The notes under the pieces were generated by a model. The model ran no database searches and was not told the origin of the DNA. It saw only the letters and a program-made list of their open reading frames with translations. A stretch of DNA of 64,000 bases from Avena insularis (taxonomy: Eukaryota > Streptophyta > Magnoliopsida > Poales > Poaceae). Each line of letters opens with the position of its first letter. Position 1 is the stretch's first letter. Shown one piece after another: positions 55,074-64,000 of the stretch. The DNA lies in NCBI GenBank assembly GCA_023614405.1, contig CM042684.1:467675650-467739649 (forward strand), in the 5' to 3' direction. The position numbers and the translations under genes were made by a program.

Positions 55074-56524
55074 CTAAGGAGCAGCAGGAGGAAGTTCGGC
55101 GTCATCTTCGCCTTCTTCGATATCCGAGGAATCGTCCTCTCCATCCTCGTCCGAACCACCTTCAACGTTTTCAACCTCTTCGTCGCCAGCGGCTTCCAGG
55201 AAGCTCGGACTATCAGTCCATTCATGAATGGGAGCATATTCAATAAGACTATGGGCGCAAGCCTGGCGCCGAGCTACCCACTCCGGGTCATTGGTCCACT
55301 TGGATCCGGTGCGCAGACGCGTCAGGAGGCTGAGATCGATCTTCTCGTACCACATGAGTATGTGGTGAAGAACGGTCTCAGCTGCAGCACGTCCAGCGGA
55401 CTCTCTCCAAAGGTCGAGCTGGGTCTCGATTTCCGTCAGCTTTTCAGCAAGAATTGCGATTCTCTCCGGAGTGTCTTCGCCAGGCCAGAACGTGTTGAAG
55501 ACTCGGACTGAAACATCAAGGAGATCCTTGCCGTAGTTCTTGATGATTTCCACGCGAGATGACAAGCTGACCAACAGGTCCTCCATGTCATAGGGAATGT
55601 CTTCACTATCAGGAGCGACGGGAGTACCCCTATCTCGGCGGAAATTGGCAACAGCGGCGCTCGCAACGGGAGTACCCTCTGGAAATTTGCCTAAAAACAG
55701 GACAAGAGAAACAAGTAATGAAAAGACATGTGAGGTAACCCGGAGAAATATGCCGGATAAGGAAAAGGAACTTACGTAAAATGTGGTTGTGGATCCGGGT
55801 CAATTCATTGATACAATTATCACGTCTTTGGTGGAGCTGCACCAGTTCAGCATTCGCCGACTCAAGCTTGACGTCGGCCTCCTAGAGAAGTTCTTGGTCC
55901 TTAGCAATTTGGAGATTGAGGCGCTCGCGCTCTTCGGTGTAGTCCTGGCCAGCCTTTTCAAGCTCAGTTTGGTGTTGTGCTTTCATCTTTTTCATTTCTG
56001 CCTTTAACTTGGCAATCTCGTCATTCTTGGTTCGTAGGAGGGCAAGCTCATCGTCTTTCTTCTTGAGCTCAGCCTGATGCTGCCCTGCTTGTTCGAGAAA
56101 ATGCAGCATCATGTCAGGCACGGGCACACTATCTTCCAGCGATACTGAAATAGTTTGTTAACCCGGCAAGGCCGAGGTATGAATGTTTGCCGAGCCAGGA
56201 AGAAAAGGAGATGGAAAGCAAAGCAGGGTCGGATAAAAGTAGCTTACCCTTAATCTGATCCAAATTCTTCCTCCTAAGCTTGTTCTCAGCCTCCACCCTA
56301 GCTGCGAAAACCGAATGGCGGATTAGTTCGGCAGAAAGAGATGAAGGAAAACAGAAAAATGTGAAGAAGAGAACTTACCCCTTTTCTCATGCTCAGCGAG
56401 ATGTGCATTGTGCTTTGCGACCAGCATCTTGTGAGTATCCAGGAGACGCTGGAACTCAGCGCTCCGGCGGTTGGTGGTCACCTGAAAAGAATACAAAAAT
56501 TTAGCTTAAGCCTTATACATATTT

Positions 56525-57060
56525 GAAGTGTACAAGATCCGGGCCAAGTGAAACTTAACCCTGCTCTAGGAGTGTGCATATTCAAAGTGTACAAGATCCG
56601 GGCCAAGTGGAACTTAACCCGGCTCTAGGAGTGTGCATATTCGAAGTGTACAAGATCCGGGCCAAGTGGAACTTAACCCGGCTCTAGGTGTGTGCATATT
56701 CGAAGTGTACAAGGTCCAGGCCAAGCGGAACTTAACCCGGCTCTAGGTATGTGCATATTCGAAGTGTACAAGATCCAGGCCAAGTGGACCTTAACCCGGC
56801 TCTAGGTGTGTGCATATTCGAAGTGTACAAGATCCGGGCCAAGTGGAACTTAACCCGGCTCTAGGTGTGTGCATATTCGAAGTGTACAAGATCCGGGCCA
56901 AGTGGAACTTAACCCGGCTATAGGTGTGTGCATATTCGAAGTGTGCAAGATCCGGGCCAAGCGGAACTTAATCCGGCTCTAGGTGTGTGCATATTCGAAG
57001 TGTGCAAGATCTGGGCCAAGTGGAACTTAACCCGGCTCTAGGTGTGTGCATATTTGAAGT
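56525..57060. repeat. 59-bp minisatellite, nine copies, in an intron of the antisense gene
   Basis: Nine consecutive units of 59 bases with the core 'acaagatccgggccaagtgg' and 'aacttaacccggctctaggt', most differing at one to four positions. Since 59 is not a multiple of three and the array sits between a good 5' splice signal (about 57181) and a 3' signal (about 56475), it is intronic on the minus strand. Confidence 0.95.
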
Positions 57061-57644
57061 TGTCAAGGAGCTACGTTAGTTTTCTAAGGAGCATCTGGCC
57101 GAGTAACAAGTTACTCCCCCGGAGGCTCGGGGACTAATGGTTATATCGCTAGTGCATGCTAAGGAAAGGGTGAAGTAACGTACCTCCATCATCCGACCCG
57201 CAAGGTTAATTGCCTTGGCGGCTGTGTTCATTTGAGCAGAGAACTCGGCGGGACCGAACTTCTCCGGGAGATCGTCTTTGTAGACGAACTCCGCCTTGTT
57301 CCATTTGTTCATAAACTCGATCAAGGTCAGAGGATATCGCTCACCGCTGAGCATATGGGACGCCACCAAGCCCTTCGCATGTGCTTCCCTCCTCTCAAAT
57401 TGAGCAAGGGCCAGACTGCTGCACATTAGCTGGCTCGGCAGGGGCGTCCTTCGGTGCTGGAGGCTTCTCGGCAAGCATGGACGCGAGTGTACGCTGTCCA
57501 GACCCGGCGGACGCTGCCCTGGTGGCATCAGGGGCTTTCTTGCCTTTGGCTTGCTGAGAGGAGGAAGTGGTTGCGGCAGATTTTCCCTTAGGAGCTGCCT
57601 GGGTACTTCCTCGCCGAGACTGAGAAGACTCAGACGAGGCGGAG

Positions 57645-57740
57645 GAACTTGGTGCTGGTGCTCTTGTTGTTGGTGCTGGTGCCGGAGTTGGTGCTGGTGC
57701 CGGATTGGCTGCTGGTGCTGGTGCTGGAGCTAGTGCGGGT
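57645..57740. repeat. GGTGCT/GCTGGT coding microsatellite
   Basis: Degenerate six-base units ('ggtgctggtgcc') which on the minus strand encode an Ala/Pro-rich run in the antisense gene. Probably a flexible linker with slippage. Confidence 0.7.
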
Positions 57741-59619
57741 GCTGAGGTAGTCTCAATAGTTGCTGGTTGCGGCGGAGCCGAAGTGGTGGATGTCGCTGCC
57801 TCGGCTGGGTCCGTCTCCCCCGCTCGGAGGTTGCCCCCCTCTTGACGAGGTGGGCTGGAACCCGGAGCAGCCGCAGAACCCTCTGGAATAGGGCTCAGCG
57901 GGCGTGACTCGTCGTCACGAGGGGGAGAAGGGCTAGGTCGGAGCGGCGAAGAGATGCTAGATCCACTCTAGGGGACGTCCTCCGCGGCACTGCCGAATCA
58001 AATAATGTCAGAAGAGAAACTAAAACAATGCAAGGAAGAATAAGTTGCAAAGGGAAAAGAGGCTTACGCATCCGAGGTAAGGGGCTCCTTGGGTTTCCGA
58101 GCCCTTCGTGCTGGGGCCTTGCCTGCTGGCTTGGAAGCAGTTTTGTCTCTGGACTTCTTTCGCCTTTTGGAGGGCTGAGAAGGTCCGGAGGAGGAACTTG
58201 ATGCAGCTCCACGCTTCTTCTTCAGAGCTACCGGAACAGGTTCACCCGTAGCAAGGGGAGGGTCCTCGTGGATCTGCCCACCGGGGTTAGCTTATGCCGA
58301 AAAAGCATAAGAAAGGGGGACAGCGTCAACAGCTTCCATCACCTCAATATCCGAGTCATCCTCATCGTCGGACCAATCTCTAATAGAAGAGAGTTTACCG
58401 GTGGGTCGCTTGGTCGCGTCGGACGTTGGGAGGAACATCTCCTGGTCCGGTTCTTCCTCGTCCGAGCTCTCCCGATCAGGGGCGCATTTGAGGGTAGGGT
58501 CGGTGCCATCCTCAATGGTCTGCTGAAGGAATTGCTAAAGGAGAAAAAAGATAACGGAATTAAAATACAACAGCTACCAACATAATATCTAATTCGGAGA
58601 AAGTTGGTGGCACGAAGCTTACCACGGGAGGAAGCCTATCCTGGCAATAATGCTCAATTCCCCACGTCCACTCAGAGGAGAAGTCCTTGTGGGTGGTGAA
58701 GAGCGCCTTGACCCAGCGGTAAATTTCTATGTTGCTCAGCTCGATGGACGAGGTCCGGTTGGGGTCGTGGCCCTAGCTCATGTGTCACACCTTTTGAGTG
58801 CACTTCTGGAGAGGGGAGATCCGGTTGCGGACGAATGTGATCATGGCGTCCTCGTTGTGCAACCCGAGCTCCTTCAGCTCCTTGAACCTCTTGTTGACCT
58901 GGTTGGCCAATACTGTGGGCTTCTTGGGGACAACGTCCCATAACTCCGGGTTAGGAGGACCCGGAGCATAGGGGCGAAGCCGGATCAAATCTTCAGTGCC
59001 TTCATTCTGAACATAGAAGAAGGTCCAGGCCCATCCTTTGCAGGAATCTAGCCCGGTAACCCGGGGAAAGACAGAGAACCTCCGGGGTGAGATGGACGCG
59101 GCTCCGAATTGAGTGAGCTGCTTGTCCTCCGGCTCTAGATCTATGTTCGGAATGACATTACGACGGAGGCCAAAAAACGGATCCATAGCTCCTTCGTGGG
59201 CCATAATCCGGCATAGCCCTCGATCGTAGAGGCAAAAGCAGAAAGAGAAGTGATTGCGTTGGCAGGAAGGTGATGCGGCTGGAGTTCATAGGTATTCAGC
59301 CAATCTTGGAAAAAATCGCTGACCGGCAAACCGAACCCCCGCTGGAAGTGGGACAAGAACACGACGTACTCACCCGAATTGGGTAAGGGGGCGAGTTCGG
59401 CGGAGGCGAGGCGCGATGGCCGCGGAATGCGTGCAGTGCGATAAAGCCGATCAGTCATCTTTGCAGACCCAGGACCCAGCCCACGCACCATGGTCTGCCG
59501 TGGCGCTGTCTTCTTCCATCTCTTGCTCGGCAACGACGAGCTCCTCTTCGGTCATCTCTAGTTCGTTGCCCTCACTGTTGCTAGCAGCGGTGGGGGCAGC
59601 GGCCTAGATTGACAGCGAC

Positions 59620-60353
59620 CCGTGGCGAAGGAGGTGCGCGGCAGCAATGGCGATGCAGGGGTGTGGGGAAGCAGTGCGGCGGCGGAGCTGCTACTTAGAA
59701 GCAGTGGCGGTGGCGCTGTCGCGGGGAAGACGAAGAAGAAGAAGAGCTAGAGGCAGAGGGGCGCAGGAGGGGGAAAAGACCTAAGGGGTGCGTCCCTCTC
59801 CTATTTAACCACTCCCTCAAGGGGGAAGTGGGATCGTGTCAAACGGGTACGCCGCATGGTGTGGCCATGTATTGCCCACGTCGACCAATCAGCAACAAGC
59901 CACACGGAAGGCCACATGTAGTAGTTGATCCCATGACGTGACGCATTGATGCGGTTAACGAGGAGGCAGGCCAGACGTGACGTGTGCCATAGTGATAACT
60001 TACAATTACTGCAGCGGTTACTATGGTTGGCCCTTAAAATGAGGCAACCTAATGATTAGCCTCCATGTGGGTTAGCGTACGAGAGAAGGAAAGAAGATCC
60101 GGATGAGACCGTGGTAACCTGGCCAGCAAGTGAAAACTTTGGAATGTGCCAAGGGAAGGTAAAACCATGAGGTCCGAGTTGAGGTGGTAACCCGGCCAGC
60201 AAGTGAAAACTTGGAACGAGCCAAGGGAACGTAAATCCATACAACCCGAGATAAGGAGATGATTTGGAAACGACATCCAAAGCTCGATAGAATTGAACCT
60301 AATGTGGCCTTAGCAACCAAGGCAGCTAAGACCGCACCAGCTTCGGGGACTAA
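59620..60353. other. Upstream region of the antisense gene up to the Tat 3' LTR
   Basis: GC-rich leader-like DNA (59620-59780) with a TATA-like 'tcctatttaacc' near 59799-59810 (minus reading ggttaaatagga), then two related ~75-base stretches carrying 'cccggccagcaagtgaaaac' or a close variant (about 60117-60235). This is the likely promoter of the antisense gene. Confidence 0.5.
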
Positions 60354-61147
60354 TGTTGGGGGGATACCCCCGGGTAGGGTCACGCCGGGGTATAAAGGCC
60401 GAGTTAGCCAAGGTTCGGCAAGGCTAAAGCGGATGCTGGTCGGGTCACCTCAAGGCAGGCCGAATCACGGGGTAACCCAGACCAGGGGGCGTCCACCTAA
60501 CTAGGTCTCAACCGACTTAAGCCGTAAGTCGGAATGGCGCATTTAACTTGTATGCAGGAACGGGTGTGGCCGGATCAACTATGATCCGGGTCATATCTAG
60601 CTTCTAGGAGAAGGAAGGAATCTCGCTGGTCAAAAGAAGCCCCGGTACGCACTGCATGAGCGAAGCGAAAGAGGGCAGGACCACCGAGCCGTGGCCGACA
60701 AAGGTGACGATGCCCGGGCCGGCTGACGTAGGCGCCGCAGAGGCTCACGTAGCCTCTGCATGGGTGACGCGGGGGAAAAGCACCCTGGTCGGTTTGCTAT
60801 TTTGGGAGGAGGCATATTCCCTGGAATATGCCTCCACGTATGCCCTAAGTGGAGACCTAGCCACCCCTATATAAGGAGGGCTAGGGCCTCTGTAGAATGG
60901 GTTCCTCTATTCTAATTGGTTTTAGGTTCTAAGGGTCTTGTACGGGTTAACTGTGGGTGAGAGTAAGAGAGTTCCTTCTTCCTCCTCTCGCCAATACAGC
61001 TCTAGGAGCACTTGTAATCTGTGAAGTGAATCGAATACAAACCTTCTGTGTGGGGAATCACCTCACTATCCCTCCCTGGATTCCCCTAGTGCTATTAGTC
61101 CCTACCTTTAGCCTATCCATGGCATCTGCCGTGACACTACCACGACA
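60354..61147 (+). repeat. 3' LTR of the Tat-type element
   Basis: TGTTGGGGGGATACC...CACGACA, 794 bases. It holds a TATA box (CCTATATAAGG, about 60867-60877) and a downstream R/U5-like region ('cttgtacgggttaactgtgg'). It inserted in an LTR of the TGAAG...CTTCA family, whose remainder starts right after 61147. Confidence 0.82.
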
Positions 61148-62033
61148 CCAGGTCCCTCTATTGATCATTGATATGAGAGTGGTCTCTATCATGTCCGGAG
61201 TGTTTCCGAACCGAAGGATGTCACGCTTAAGGGTAGAGACTCTTAGGGTAGATGAGGTATCGTATGAGAAATAAAGAGAGAGAGAGAAACCGGAATAGTT
61301 TCGGTAACATCCGATGGAGATCGGAAGGGGTCCGGAAGTTGTTCCAGAGTAAAGGAATAATATAATATGTGTATTTAAATTTTAACTGGAGAATTAATAT
61401 TAAATATGTATTTTATTTTATTTTTGAAGGCACTATATTACTAATGGGCCTCACCCGAAGGGAGGCCCAAGAGGGCAAGGCGCCTGGGGAGTGGGGGCCG
61501 GCCGGCCTAGGGCTGGTGGGCCGCCCTAGTGGGGCCCACCTAGGGTCAACGGCTGCCCCAAGGTGGCCGGTGGGTGTGGGGATTAGTCTCACACCGCCTG
61601 GCCCTTGGGTGGTGCGCCCCCCCCCTCCCACTATATAAAGGGGTCCCCCCCCTTCCCCTTGGAAGACACCCCATTCCTCTCATTCTCTCTCTCTCTCTCA
61701 TCTTCTGAGGACTTCCCCGTAATATTGGGGAGGACCTCGTAGTTGAGTTATCCACCTTCACACTACCGTCGTGTGATCGGCGATCCGGCATCTACTTCTT
61801 CCCCTGCTCGGCTGGATCGGAGTCCGGTTGACGTCTCCTACACCGGACGGAGGCACCACACTTGGGGTGCTGCTCGTCTTCATCAATATACGCCTTCCTT
61901 CGTAAGGCGTGCCTCTATTTGCAAAGGTATGAATACTGTATTCTTTCTCCATTACTTATGTCTACATAGTATATATCCTGGTATTAGAGTTCGAGTAGAT
62001 AGAAATTTTTGTTTTCTGCTACGAAACCCTTCA
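61148..62033 (+). repeat. 3' half of a TGAAG...CTTCA-type LTR, cut by the Tat element
   Basis: Starts in the middle of the LTR text ('aggtccctctattgatcatt', compare 'aggtcccgctgattattgat' at 63188) and ends ...CGAAACCCTTCA at 62033. It has a TATA box (CTATATAAAGG, 61631-61641) followed by a 'tctctctctctc' tract (61687-61699). Same family group as the LTRs at 14311 and 62437. The 5' half is not in the window. Confidence 0.7.
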
Positions 62034-62436
62034 AGAATGATGTAATGAGATGCAGAATGGACAAAAGCTCAAGCTTGGGGATTCCACCCTGTGTCACCCC
62101 AACAAATATTCAAGAGGTACAAGCGTCAAAGCTTGGGGATGCCCAAGGCATCCCCTTCTTCATCAATAAAAATCTCAGGTCTTTCTAAACACTTCGTTTT
62201 TATTGTTTCATGCACTGTTGTGTTGGAGCGTCTTTGTTTTTAGTTTTATTTTTCTTTGTTTTCTGCAATAAGTTGGTTGGATCCCAACACACTTCTTTTG
62301 GAGAGAGACACACCTCATTATTCATTGCCTAGAACACTCTAGTTTTTACTCTTATTGTTATGTGAGTGTTCTCCTTTGCTAGCACTGTGTTTAGCTTTAG
62401 TTTTCGATTGGTGTTGGAAAAGAGTAGGAAGTTTCA
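62034..62436 (+). mobile_element. Scrap of Athila-type 3' interior
   Basis: Contains 'aagcttggggatgcccaagg' (62129-62148) and 'ggagagagacacacctcatt', wording found in the 3' non-coding interior of Triticeae Athila elements. No ORF. It lies between two LTRs of another family, so it is either the host of the right-hand one or a leftover of recombination. Confidence 0.5.
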
Positions 62437-64000
62437 TGAAGTAAATATGCCCTAAGAGGCAATAATAAAGTTGTTATTATATATTCCTTATATATGATAG
62501 ATGTTTATTTTACATGCTAGAAATGTATTGATTTGGAAACATCAATACATGTGTGTTTAATAAACAAAAAGGGTTCCTAGTCATGCCTCTCTTATAGACT
62601 AGCTTGTTGATTAACAGGATGGTCAAGGTTTCCTGATCATGGACATTGGATGTTGTTAATAACAAGGTCACACCATTGGTGGAATGATGTGATGAACATT
62701 CATCCGAAGTATAGCATTACGATCAAGTCATTATGTTTATATTGCTATAACATCAAACGAAGTAATCCTTATCCTTAGACCATGAGATCATGTTAATTGC
62801 TAACACCGGAAGAGTATCTTGATAACATCAAACGTCACACCGTAACAGGGTGACTATAAAGATGGGTTCAGTACTACGAAGGTGTTATGTTGAGGCTCAT
62901 GGATCAAGAGTGGAATTTGTCAATCCAGATGACGGATAGATATACTCTGGGTCCTCTCGGTGATATCACATTAGGATAGCTTGCAAGCAAGTGATGTGAT
63001 CACTAGAATGTTATATCAGGAGCGAGAAAAGAGTGCATGTCGATGCGAGATCAAACTAGGTATGGAGATACCGATGATCGAATCTCGGACATGTAATATA
63101 TCGAGACAAAGGGATTTAGTTACAAGCGTTAAAGGTTCTCACGATCACGAGTCATCGTTGAATGTGTAGGAGTCGATCGGATCTCGAGGTCCCGCTGATT
63201 ATTGATCGGAGAAGGGTCTCGATCATGTCTGCATTATTCGCGAACCGTAGGGTGGCACACTTAAGAGTTACCGGACACCATTTTGGAGCACATATGTTTC
63301 AGACGAAAGAATTGCAAAGCGCAGGAATTGTTTCAATAGAAACCGGAAATTGTTTCGGGTGAAATTGTAGAAGGTGGTTCTGCATGTGATATTGAATATT
63401 GCAAGGGGCTATATGTGAATGTTTGTTAATTAAAGTAATTAACAAAATTCTGAATAAATTTAATAAAAAGGGTTTTATTAAATGAGAGAGCATTAAATTT
63501 GGAGAAATTTAATGCATTTAAAGTGGTGACTTTAAAAGGGAATGTGAAGAGGCATTTTAATGTCGAGGGGTTACCACCACATGAATGGGGAGGTGAGGGG
63601 TCACCCCCCATGCGCCAGCCCTAGAGAGAGGGGGCACCCCCCCTCCTCCTATAAAAGGCCACCCATTCCCTCCTTCATCCACATACCTCCTTGTGAAGGA
63701 TCTCTCTCCCCCTCTAGAATTATTCCCCCATGGTCTCGGATTAGCGAGATACATGTTCCCGGTGGCATTTCGCGGAAGGAGTTCTTTGCTTCCATTTGGA
63801 TCACTGGAGCGAGGAGGTGGAGGTTGTCCGGTGGCTTGAACGTGTGTGCGAGTGCGGATGCGCTGTTGAGTTGCGGCGCTTGGACTTCCTCACGATCTTG
63901 AGATCGGCAAGTGTACGACTACATCAACCACGAGTTCCTACTCGTTAACAAAGCTCGTTGTCTACGAGGGTAAGTTCTCGTTGGATGTATGTCCACCCGT
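62437..64000 (+). repeat. LTR of TGAAG...CTTCA type, running off the right edge
   Basis: Begins TGAAGTAAATATGCCC and follows the same text as the LTR at 14311 throughout ('agaggcaataataaa', 'gactataaagatgggttc', 'gatcttgagatcggcaag'). A TATA box (CTATAAAAGG, 63650-63659) precedes the leader. By comparison with 34930 the LTR end should lie somewhat beyond position 64000. It cannot be told whether a full element follows. Confidence 0.75.

Larger units (their letters stand above)
55074..59533 (-). pseudogene. Antisense multi-exon gene of the Tat element ('transposase, gypsy type' domain)
   Basis: From Met 59533 the minus strand encodes GEYVVFLSHFQRGFGLPVSD and YELQPHHLPANAITSLSAF, the plant 'putative gypsy-type transposase' domain. 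The frame shifts near 59190 at an A/T homopolymer and continues (FFGLRRNVIPNIDLEPEDK, ...ELKELGLHNEDAMITFV), with TGA and TAG near 58780. Good GT-AG signals delimit further exons: end near 58625; about 58545-58075 (acidic, then Lys/Arg-rich); about 57990-57182 (low-complexity Ala/Pro, then PLTLIEFMNKWNKAEFVYKD); about 56474-56378; about 56303-56250; about 56143-55782 (coiled coil, KAEMKKMKAQHQTELEKAG, one TAG); about 55692-55074 (acidic tail). Function unknown; despite its name, no catalytic triad is visible. Lesions make this copy non-functional unless it is spliced around them. Confidence 0.72.
53886..61147 (+). mobile_element. Tat-type Gypsy retrotransposon, 3' part with antisense gene and 3' LTR
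   Basis: The plus strand carries the end of a Gypsy integrase (54019-54475), then a non-coding stretch, a multi-exon antisense gene (59533-55074, minus), and the 3' LTR (60354-61147) beginning TGTTGGGGGGATACC and ending ...CACGACA, followed by a likely TSD, ccagg (61148-61152). Tat-lineage elements carry an extra ORF, sometimes antisense, between integrase and 3' LTR, which fits. The 5' LTR, gag, protease and RT are not in the window. Confidence 0.8.

Noticed and set aside
56525..57060. CRISPR-like array
   Set aside because: Direct 59-base tandem units without unique spacers in a plant retrotransposon intron.
58650..58943. Plus-strand ORF of 97 codons
   Set aside because: Antisense shadow of the minus-strand exon of the Tat antisense gene.

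Overview
The window looks like intergenic DNA of a large-genome grass, most likely of the Triticeae (wheat, Aegilops, barley or rye). I infer this from the family mix: two CACTA elements with TNP2 transposases, a PIF/Harbinger element, Athila-type and Tat-type Gypsy elements, a small-LTR Copia, a LARD-like element with 4.7-kb LTRs, LINE tails and a Stowaway-type MITE, almost all nested in one another. I see no prokaryotic operons, tRNA, rRNA or CRISPR. One host gene looks intact, a small RING-H2 protein at 8830-9339 (+), with a divergent F-box 5' fragment beside it.

Layout. (1) 1-8150: a minus-oriented CACTA element. Its terminal inverted repeat (TIR) ends at 8150, and it carries a decayed TNP2/DUF4218/DUF4216 transposase, an opposite-strand acidic ORF, a second minus-strand ORF running off the left edge, a G-poor repeat tract and a duplicated hairpin. 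(2) 8151-9440: F-box fragment and RING-H2 gene. (3) 9441-14310: a Stowaway-type MITE split by a LINE tail, a complete 1.96-kb TRIM-like LTR element with a perfect target-site duplication (TSD), a second LINE tail, and the 3' end of a Harbinger transposase. (4) 14311-34930: one LTR inserted in that transposase, itself holding a nearly complete Copia element (14649-19483) and two head-to-head Athila-type Gypsy elements (19957-34631). The second Athila is split by a 3.8-kb solo LTR (28284-32113) with a perfect TSD. (5) 34931-37464: the remaining exons of the Harbinger transposase and its Myb/SANT partner ORF. (6) 37465-41452: the left part of a second CACTA element, plus strand. (7) 41453-53880: a 12.4-kb element with 4.7-kb LTRs and only a decayed reverse transcriptase inside. 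(8) 53886-61147: the 3' part of a Tat-type Gypsy element with a multi-exon antisense gene, a 59-bp x 9 minisatellite in one of its introns, and the 3' LTR. (9) 61148-64000: two LTRs of the family that split the Harbinger gene, with an Athila-like scrap between them.

Almost every transposon gene is broken. In the CACTA, LINE and antisense genes the premature stops are mostly of a kind that C-to-T change of CAG, CAA or CGA codons would give, as expected for heavily methylated repeats. The perfect TSDs (CACTT, TTCCT, TTAGG, ACAAT) give firm boundaries and a relative order of insertion. I found no clear new enzymatic system. The most unusual signals are the duplicated hairpin with a compensatory change behind a TATA box (7025-7335), the intronic minisatellite in the antisense gene, and the mosaic microindels between the two long LTRs.
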